Origin: Spongilla lacustris
Lineage: Eukaryota; Porifera; Demospongiae; Spongillida; Spongillidae
Length of the DNA: 64,000 bases
Assembly: GCA_949361645.1 (NCBI GenBank)
Contig: OX442437.1
Span: forward strand, 6,148,513-6,212,512
Direction: 5' to 3'
In this document: positions 59,501 to 64,000 of the stretch, one piece after another
How the letters are laid out: each line of letters opens with the position of its first letter
Position numbering within the stretch: the first letter of the stretch is position 1
The notes under the pieces: model-generated
What the model saw: the letters and a program-made list of their open reading frames with translations, nothing else
The model's database searches: none
Told to the model about the DNA's origin: nothing
Program-made: the position numbers and the translations under genes

Positions 59501-62500
59501 TTGCTGGGAATGAGTGATAATAATTCGCTTATTGACTAATCCTCAACACTTTCTTCAGCTACTCCAGAGCCTATCCATCACTATGATGCGATTCGGCCTT
59601 CATCAGGCAGCTCAACATTCTGCCTTCAGCATTAGCTGTGAATATATCTTGGTCCACATGACTACTCCACTTGTGTCTGTCAAATTCGAGTTTTCACTGC
59701 TACTTTGAGGTACAATGCCAAACAGATCCAAAACACTTGATGTCCTATTCTGCATGGCATAAAGTTTTCAGTGGCGTATTTAGGGGGGGGGCTCAGGGGG
59801 CTAAGGCACCCCCCTCCAATACAAAAATGAATATGAAATTAACTCAAATAGTGAGTACGCTCGTAATTTCCCTTCGTAGTGAGTTAGGTATACATGTACA
59901 CTACGTAATTCAATTTACTGACTTCTATTATTAACATCACTATATACCAAAAAGTCCCCTCTGCCCCCACCGGAAAAAAAAAGTCTCTACGAGCGTATCT
60001 TCGTAATCATGAACGCAGCTGCTGCTTTAAAACCCTGTTGGAGTACCAGTTTTTTTCCTGAAATGCTAAACAGGATGTCGGAAAGAAGCAAGCACCGGCT
60101 TCAATCATAGCGTATTACCTGAAGGCGTCTGCACCTCAAGTAACAAGTATTTCAACCTTGGATCAGCCACTGCAACCGCAGTTATAATTAATTGTTGTGT
60201 TCCTAGTTAGATTCCGTTGACTGCTAGTCGTCCTCCAAGTGAAAAGTACATTTTAGTTACTACTCCACACTTTGGCGCCCGCGATGTATTGGAAGCAGAT
60301 GCAAGCTGTTCTTGGCCAATGTTATTAAGTGGAGATGGAGATGAAGAAAGGGAGCACCATCCCACCAGGATGAGGCGTGGACCACTGACTGTGTATGTTT
60401 GTGTGTGCCATGTCCCACAGATATGTTGCCAAGGGGTGTACTGCTTATCTGTGATGTTGTGCTAGCTATCCTCCTTCTTCCCTCCTGTTTATTTTCTCTT
60501 CTCCCTTCCTCGCCAGAAATGACAAAGGGTACTTAACAAAGGTTCCGTGGGCCTCAAGCATTGAGGCCCAAGGTCCAAATATATCCCCTGCTCGTCGGCA
60601 CCCGAAAATAGAGGTGGCTTTTGTTTAAACACGATTTCCAACTTTTAGTCTTGGCGCCATTTTATGCTCAATTATTTTCAATAACTTGCACTTTCACGCC
60701 TTTTTCACATTGTATTGGTGGTTCCCGGGCGGGAACCTTGTGTGGAACACTGGTTCCTGCTCGGTTCCAACGAATAAAAAAATAAATGTTGGATCAAGTT
60801 CGTCACTATACCAGTTATACATTCGCATTAAAGCGGCAGAAATCGTGCATACACTTTAGCACTGAACCACGCGGGAACAAAATACTGTCCATTCGTACAT
60901 TAATAGCAAGTAAGGTCGGGACACACCCCTTAGGTGCATGTAATTAGAATGATCGCTATGGCAACCAAATTACATGATTATGTGTTATGATTCCCAGAGG
61001 TCTGGGTTTGCAGGAGATACCTAGAGAGGAGCTGCAGCAAGCACCTAATGCTGATATGACTGCGAGATATTTGTGTGGTAATAATTGTAATCTTATTCAT
61101 TAAAAATTGTAGCTAATAATTGTAACCTTGAATTAATTGTATTTTGAATTTAATCATCCATCCTGGTAGGGCGACAGGCCGGAGCCTGGCCTGACTTTCA
61201 GCAACCCTGCAAAGAGCCATCCACAGAGGGGATACCTCAGAAAATGGATATGGATGCCCAATTTGTTGACAACAAGTTACTAGTGAAAGGTACATTTTTC
61301 ACAAAAGCAAAGCTCTGCTGCACAATGAAGTAGACTTTATAGTACACCCAGCCAAGCACCCTGAGCACTGTCATGCTCAGTTCCTGAACACCCAACTAAC
61401 CAAAAAAGGCTGCAAAATCCACCTATGAAACACATATGAATGGTGTATACAGCCCCAAGGTCACTCCTGGTCAATACAGCAGACAAAATGAGCCTTAGCC
61501 ATTTGACAACCGCCTCCATTCATGTTAACTCCAAAGGAACAAACACTTACATGTAGATGTTTTTATCCCTAACATTCATGCTATGTCATGTTATGTTATG
61601 TTGTTATGTTTATGTTATGTTAGGGAATGTTATGTTATGTTTGTTATGTTACGTTACGTTACGTTACGTTACGTTACGTTATGTTATGGTATGGTATGGT
61701 ATGGTATGGTACCTGTTCTGCATTGTGTTCTGTCAAGCCCCGAGCCTGCAAGTAATGAAAAAATGAAAGCACTATGATGCATTTGAAATATACAATGCAG
61801 AAGCATCACAAAACTAAAACCACAACCCCCCCCCCACACACACATATAGCCATCCCAACTGGCATATGGAATCAAAATGTGTAATTGTACTGATATATAT
61901 AATTATGTCATTTTCAAGTGTACAGGGTGGTAAAAAACATCTGGAGTGGAAGACAGCATGGAGGTGACAAACCTCTACCAAAAGCATGCAAGTTGTGCAA
62001 TCTCTACGACCTTGTCGTGAATAAATACACCATTTTCGTCATAAGTAGCTACATAACCCCAGGAGAGGATAAAAGTAGGCTCATAAATATCGATTTATAT
62101 TTTATTTTTATGTATACTACAGAGCAACATAATAATGGAATCACATTGGTCACAGTGTTAATAGGGTGTTCAATACAGCCCAGTCTACATCATCTATAAT
62201 GGAGGAACTATCATTAGACACTGTCATAATAAAGACCATGTCTCTGCCTACAGCCATGCCCATTTTTGACCACACCCCTTAACAATTCCCCCCCTCCACC
62301 TGCATGGATTATTAGTACTAGTTACACTGCATTACAAAAGTGCACAGTCAAGGTTATATGAAGCTTTAATTTGCAACAATCACAAATAGTTCTGTATATA
62401 ACTTAATGGTGATTGCAACAACGATAGGGCCAGATTGAAGTCAACCTTCATTATGTGTCATGTTTTTGCCCCCCCCCCCCCCCCCCCCCCCCCCTTGCAA

Positions 62501-62636
62501 CTGTCAAACACGGTCTTATACCTTAGCTTTCTTCTGAGGGTGACCATACAGACAGTAGTAACACTGCTCCAGCTCTTGAAGTAAGATCTACAATCATGCA
62601 TTGATCGTGACAAGGAACAAGATATCAGTGGTTGGA

Positions 62637-62683
<47 letters not shown>

Positions 62684-63933
62684 ACACACACACACATACA
62701 CACACACATACACACACACACACTCTCTCTCTCTCTCTCTTAGGGGGTAGGACACACTTACATCCCTGTGCTTAGGGGGTAGGGCGGATAGGACCTGTAG
62801 CTTCCCTCTGAGGGTGCTCACGCTGGTCTGCAAGAAGCAACCGTCATCCTTGCAGCACCAGCCCAAACTGTTCAGTGAGATGGGGGGGGGGGAGGGTGTG
62901 TGTGGCTACGTGCACACAGAAGAGGGATACAAACCTTCCCAAGTAGTCATGCGCCTCCTTCAGGAACTGTAGGTGGAGCTCCAACTCCTCGTATTTCTCA
63001 GACACCTGGACCTGTTGCTCCAAAGTATCCCCTGAAGGCGGCCCACATGGACCCATAGGGGGCTGAGGTGGACATTCCTTGGGTGGGGCCAGCGGTTGAG
63101 AGGTCTGTGTGTCTGCCATAGGCGGTGCAGGGCTTAGAGAGGTCAAAATGGAGGCACTGGTAGGAGGTGGGATTGGAACACTGGGGAACGAGGCAGTGGA
63201 GGTGGATGTATTGATGCTAGTGGTAGGCATGGCAACAGTGACAGCAGCAGAAGGGGTGCTAATAGAAAGGGAAATGGGCGTGGCAATAAGAGTGGACATG
63301 GTCCCAATGCTGACATCAGAGGAGATACGCGTATCCATCTCCATGGGTTCTGCACATTCCATACGTGTAAGTTCTGTGGGTTGTGTGGAGTCCAGTAAAG
63401 GGGCAGACCGTAGAGAATCAGAAGGGTTAACACACTCCACAGATACGGACAGTTCTGCTGTTGACCCTTGTGTTGTGTCCACAGTGACTGCTGGGACCAC
63501 ACCCATTGGAGTCGCAGCTATTGTTATGCCTACTGGGGCCATTGCTACTGCTGTGTCCATGGCTACTGCTGTGCCCATGGTTACCACTGGGGCCATGGCT
63601 ACTGCTGTGTCCATGGTTACCACTGGGGCCATGGCTACTGCTGTGTCCATGGTTACCACTGGGGCCATGGCTACTGCTGTGTCCATGGTTACCGCTGGGG
63701 CCATGGTTACTGCTGTGTCCATGGTTACCACTGGGGCCATGGTTACTGCTACTGAGGCCATGGTTACCATTGGTACAACAGTCACCATAGTTTTCTCAGT
63801 CCTTAAAGATGTCAAGCACTCTACAGACTCCATTGTTTCCACAGCTTTAACTAAATTTAGCACATGGGAATGTGAGTCTATTGCTATCCCTTCTTCCAGC
63901 TTCTTTCCTTCTTCAGTCCTCCCTTGCCAGTTG
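47315..63933 (-). CDS. CABIN1: Calcineurin-binding protein cabin-1 homologue (5' end beyond window)
   Basis: A large minus-strand gene whose upstream exons continue past the right edge. Exon 62935-63933 ends KYEELELHLQFLKEAHDYL. It is followed by 62762-62867 (GWCCKDDGCFLQ), 62522-62587 (ELEQCYYCLYGHPQKKAK) and, after an 8.8-kb intron, 53626-53724 (VPLTWEGALKLMEYF). TPR-type exons lie at about 51,850-53,330 (for example AIHYYQNSVSYVPDHFEAW). Exon 48618-51255 starts AHYQLHACALKLL, contains large in-frame repeats and ends in CIVRCPTYFKPLYRLSDVL. Shorter exons carry QWQIPVEEINRPGTF and YLRDNERVAMFKK. The last exon is 47315-47461. These match CABIN1, the HIRA histone-chaperone subunit that also restrains calcineurin and MEF2. 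The vertebrate C-terminal MEF2-binding tail appears absent. About ten residues between the 62.5-kb and 53.7-kb exons may sit on an unseen micro-exon. Confidence 0.85.
48785..49215 (-). repeat. Coding repeats in CABIN1: SSVHQG and NSPVPVTSH units
   Basis: Two short in-frame arrays. One repeats HQGSSSSV-type units (about 48,785-48,905). The other repeats NSPVPVTSHTAS-type units (about 49,020-49,210). Both keep the frame of the long CABIN1 exon. Confidence 0.85.
49455..49760 (-). repeat. 30-bp coding repeat in CABIN1 (TFSGPQSLVE)
   Basis: About ten copies of a 30-bp unit encode TFSGPQSLVE / TFSGPQPLVG. A higher-order duplication of a four- to five-unit block is visible. All copies stay in frame. 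Confidence 0.92.
49975..50840 (-). repeat. 54-bp coding repeat in CABIN1 (18-residue unit)
   Basis: Sixteen copies of a 54-bp unit encode VLTPSQGATLVQGTTAVP with small substitutions. A larger block of about eight units is itself duplicated: the rarer variant IPVLTPSQG recurs at regular distance. All copies are exactly in frame. Confidence 0.95.
51405..51630. repeat. 36-bp minisatellite in CABIN1 intron
   Basis: About six copies of taggtaccccactccaatcc plus agccactcccaccaat, next to the 5' side of the repeat-rich CABIN1 exon. Open frames across it on both strands are not supported as exons. Confidence 0.9.
51750..51845. repeat. (GGGAGA)n array
   Basis: Hexamer array in a CABIN1 intron; the same motif, reverse-complemented, as the (CCCTCT)n array in endophilin. 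Confidence 0.9.
53480..53617. repeat. (GT)n microsatellite
   Basis: About 137 bp of GT with rare interruptions, four bases downstream (minus strand) of the donor of the CABIN1 exon at 53626-53724. Confidence 0.95.
53995..54749. mobile_element. 755-bp TA-flanked inverted-repeat element, copy 1
   Basis: The ends cagtattcacaattgaaaac and its near-complement at 54,730-54,749 are terminal inverted repeats, flanked by TA (53993-53994 and 54750-54751). Complementarity runs through most of the element, making it almost fully palindromic. A 97-bp stretch of the left arm is tandemly duplicated (54,023-54,119 and 54,122-54,217). The open frame at 54,316-54,507 lies wholly inside the palindrome and is not a gene. 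Confidence 0.85.
54750..55180. repeat. Segmental duplication flank, copy 1
   Basis: Sequence beginning ttttatatatcttgtaaata and running through cacattagcagttgggagct to agccatgtaagggccatgt is repeated at about 58,660-59,041 with small indels. The inverted-repeat element and this flank were duplicated together. Confidence 0.85.
55410..56447 (-). CDS. Two-pass membrane protein with APD-like ectodomain, nested in a CABIN1 intron
   Basis: A single exon encodes 345 residues. The N terminus is Gly/His-rich ([20 protein letters not shown], then HHHH). Helix 1 spans about residues 62-84 (IVAAFVVAILIILVIAVVAA). A lumenal or extracellular beta-rich domain of about 210 residues follows. Helix 2 lies near residue 310 (APLTGIIIIVAAIIGVCCC), before a short tail with GYQSL, a possible Tyr sorting motif. 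The ectodomain pattern (DWSFYLYPGSSYTLS, an IIKGK-type strand, YYFVFYNDFF, paired Cys) resembles the ectodomain of APD1-4 type E3 ligases (DUF4792/DUF4793). The cytosolic RING finger of those proteins is missing. Function is unknown. It is transcribed on the same strand as its host gene. The ATG at 56447 is the first of a fully open frame. Confidence 0.7.
   Translation of the reverse strand: MPHGGGHVGGGGGGGHFSGGGFHGGGYHHHHNTSVFVGPSIVWWGYGWRSPYYWEARAWSRIVAAFVVAILIILVIAVVAARYDNNTVSPSYLSPGDTRLVSPSSTLCESTTLNNPTSTVSATVYLLQNKPALSAKNNFTVTSQFSVVYGEYQDWSFYLYPGSSYTLSSCLVSGAIKYYIIKGKSSFDSWVSSPSSNYNYLLYSDQCGGTNRTAGQTFNSDDEYYFVFYNDFFTTATVKITLTYNRVEYMPQSGGVVDSCTAPPTSSCSLTIPYNSDYWVLLETSPPSDGQWDANINAGTSCDARAWVYVVMVFAPLTGIIIIVAAIIGVCCCVKKMSGYQSLPK
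56647..57950 (+). pseudogene. Decayed THAP + DDE_Tnp_4 DNA transposon
   Basis: From 56647 the translation reads MNHCIVVGCSNYVGKK, the start of a THAP zinc finger. It continues after an in-frame TGA (where a Trp is expected) with ICNEHYVL, giving the C2-CH pattern. A plausible intron (56,831-56,899) leads to a GGPHRDPDHTKF stretch. Near 57,540-57,860 come SNYKKHNTVKFLI, WSGRVSDEVL and YTVLADRDITITED, the DDE_Tnp_4 core including its ADR aspartate. Then KKQLSQEEVERTT follows, and in another frame IVCSALTNL. The HVER segment is missing. Stop codon, frameshift, deletion and a 360-bp insertion in the middle show it is dead. THAP-DDE_Tnp_4 pairing is typical of IS4EU/ISL2EU-like or Harbinger-related animal transposons; the exact family is inference. 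Confidence 0.75.
57118..57477. mobile_element. 360-bp TA-flanked palindromic MITE
   Basis: Terminal inverted repeats start gacccctttcat and end atgaaaggggtc, with TA on both sides (57116-57117 and 57478-57479). The arms also share ccgccatcttggtgc, caagttactata and acggtatgggca. It interrupts the THAP-DDE transposon remnant, so it is younger than that copy. Confidence 0.8.
57990..58655. mobile_element. Inverted-repeat element, copy 2 (left end truncated)
   Basis: About 90% like the 53,995-54,749 element by eye: it shares cttaaaatgcaaatcttccc, the gcaagagatgg palindrome centre and the right terminus ttttcaattgtggatactgta. The outermost ~20 bp of the left arm are missing, and the left-arm tandem duplication of copy 1 is absent. 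Confidence 0.85.
58656..59041. repeat. Segmental duplication flank, copy 2
   Basis: Matches 54,750-55,180 with indels: cacattagcagttgggagct, acctgagttgctggtcacct and cagccatgtaagggccatgt occur in the same order. Confidence 0.85.
61576..61712. repeat. Pentanucleotide array (TGTTA / CGTTA / TGGTA)
   Basis: Consecutive blocks of ttatg, ttacg and tatgg pentamers, each homogenised locally, in the CABIN1 intron. Confidence 0.92.
62469..62494. repeat. Poly-C run
   Basis: About 25 C just downstream (minus strand) of the CABIN1 exon 62522-62587. Confidence 0.9.
62640..62741. repeat. (AC)n and (CT)n microsatellite
   Basis: CA repeats with TA interruptions followed by (CT)10, in the short CABIN1 intron between 62,588 and 62,761. 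Confidence 0.9.
63535..63770 (-). repeat. 36-bp coding repeat in CABIN1 (VVTMDTAVAMAP)
   Basis: Five to six copies of a 36-bp unit encode VVTMDTAVAMAP with Val/Ala swaps, in frame within exon 62935-63933. The unit differs in sequence and period from the arrays at 49-51 kb. Confidence 0.92.
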
Positions 63934-63963
63934 CTGAAAAAAATTAATCAATATGATCATATG

Positions 63964-64000
63964 CAGGCCCGTAGCCACGGGGGTCGGGGGGGGGGGGGGG
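63964..64000. repeat. Dispersed-repeat end with poly-G
   Basis: The sequence aggcccgtagccacgggggt runs into a G-run that continues to the window edge, like the end of a dispersed element. It lies upstream of the CABIN1 exon starting at 63933. Confidence 0.5.

Larger units (their letters stand above)
59042..62521. other. Repeat-bearing part of the large CABIN1 intron
   Basis: No gene is recognised. A G-rich junction at 59,770-59,800 (gtggcgtatttaggggg) looks like the end of a dispersed repeat. A stretch near 60,064-60,185 has a short open frame with no family assignment. The pentamer array and poly-C run are listed separately. A CABIN1 micro-exon of about ten codons may be hidden between here and 53,725. 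Confidence 0.5.

Noticed and set aside
60064..60185. Short frame with QAPASIIAYYLK, possibly from a hAT-type element
   Set aside because: Too short, no BED finger or dimerisation domain visible; family assignment would be a guess.

Overview
The window is nuclear DNA of an animal. Every protein gene I can name is a eukaryotic, mostly metazoan orthologue: a LIM-homeobox gene of the Islet class, endophilin A, ARL15, JTB, CABIN1, SCAPER and FKBP8. The genes are packed tightly, with small GT-AG introns (often 50-300 bp) and many (AC)n/(GT)n microsatellites. Compact, intron-rich genes with this gene set fit a non-bilaterian such as a sponge, but the sequence alone does not settle the phylum. One gap of exactly 200 N (11,301-11,500) looks like a fixed-size scaffolding gap, so its true length is unknown.

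Layout from left to right. 1-3,282: no gene recognised, only tandem repeats and a small inverted-repeat element. 3,283-6,715 (-): an alpha-endosulfine/ARPP19 gene whose second intron holds a 1.07-kb element with long terminal inverted repeats. 6,828-8,238 (+): GLMP, a glycosylated lysosomal membrane protein. 8,308-11,064 (-): mitochondrial EF-G2 (GFM2), its GTPase half lost at the gap. 12,732-16,253 (-): Islet-class LIM-homeobox gene. 16,349-24,841 (-): SCAPER. 25,133-26,380 (+): mitochondrial ribosomal protein L37. 26,915-29,701 (-): GH27 alpha-galactosidase in 16 exons. 29,827-30,695 (+): secretory cyclophilin. 31,048-36,892 (+): FKBP8. 37,377-38,491 (-): ARL15. 39,089-44,428 (+): endophilin A. 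44,770-46,097 (-): HTATIP2. 46,332-47,114 (+): JTB. 47,315-63,933 and beyond (-): CABIN1. An 8.8-kb intron of CABIN1 contains a single-exon gene for a two-pass membrane protein with an APD-like ectodomain (55,410-56,447), a decayed THAP-DDE transposon and several inverted-repeat elements.

Exon-intron structures were built by eye from splice sites, reading-phase continuity and remembered family conservation. ENSA, GLMP, the visible part of GFM2, ISL, the alpha-galactosidase, the cyclophilin, FKBP8, ARL15, endophilin, HTATIP2 and JTB each join into one uninterrupted frame (the JTB exon-2 donor is the least certain). SCAPER and CABIN1 were traced exon by exon, but not every boundary was fixed.

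The genes do not form a pathway; most are housekeeping functions: mitochondrial translation, lysosome and ER, protein folding, vesicle traffic, cell cycle. Their arrangement is notable. Five neighbouring pairs start head to head with only 112-597 bp between start codons, so they probably share bidirectional promoters. Several other pairs end tail to tail. The clearest oddities are a tandem array in FKBP8 that has multiplied a splice acceptor together with the start of its exon, large in-frame repeat expansions in CABIN1, and a cluster of TA- or TTAA-flanked inverted-repeat elements in introns.
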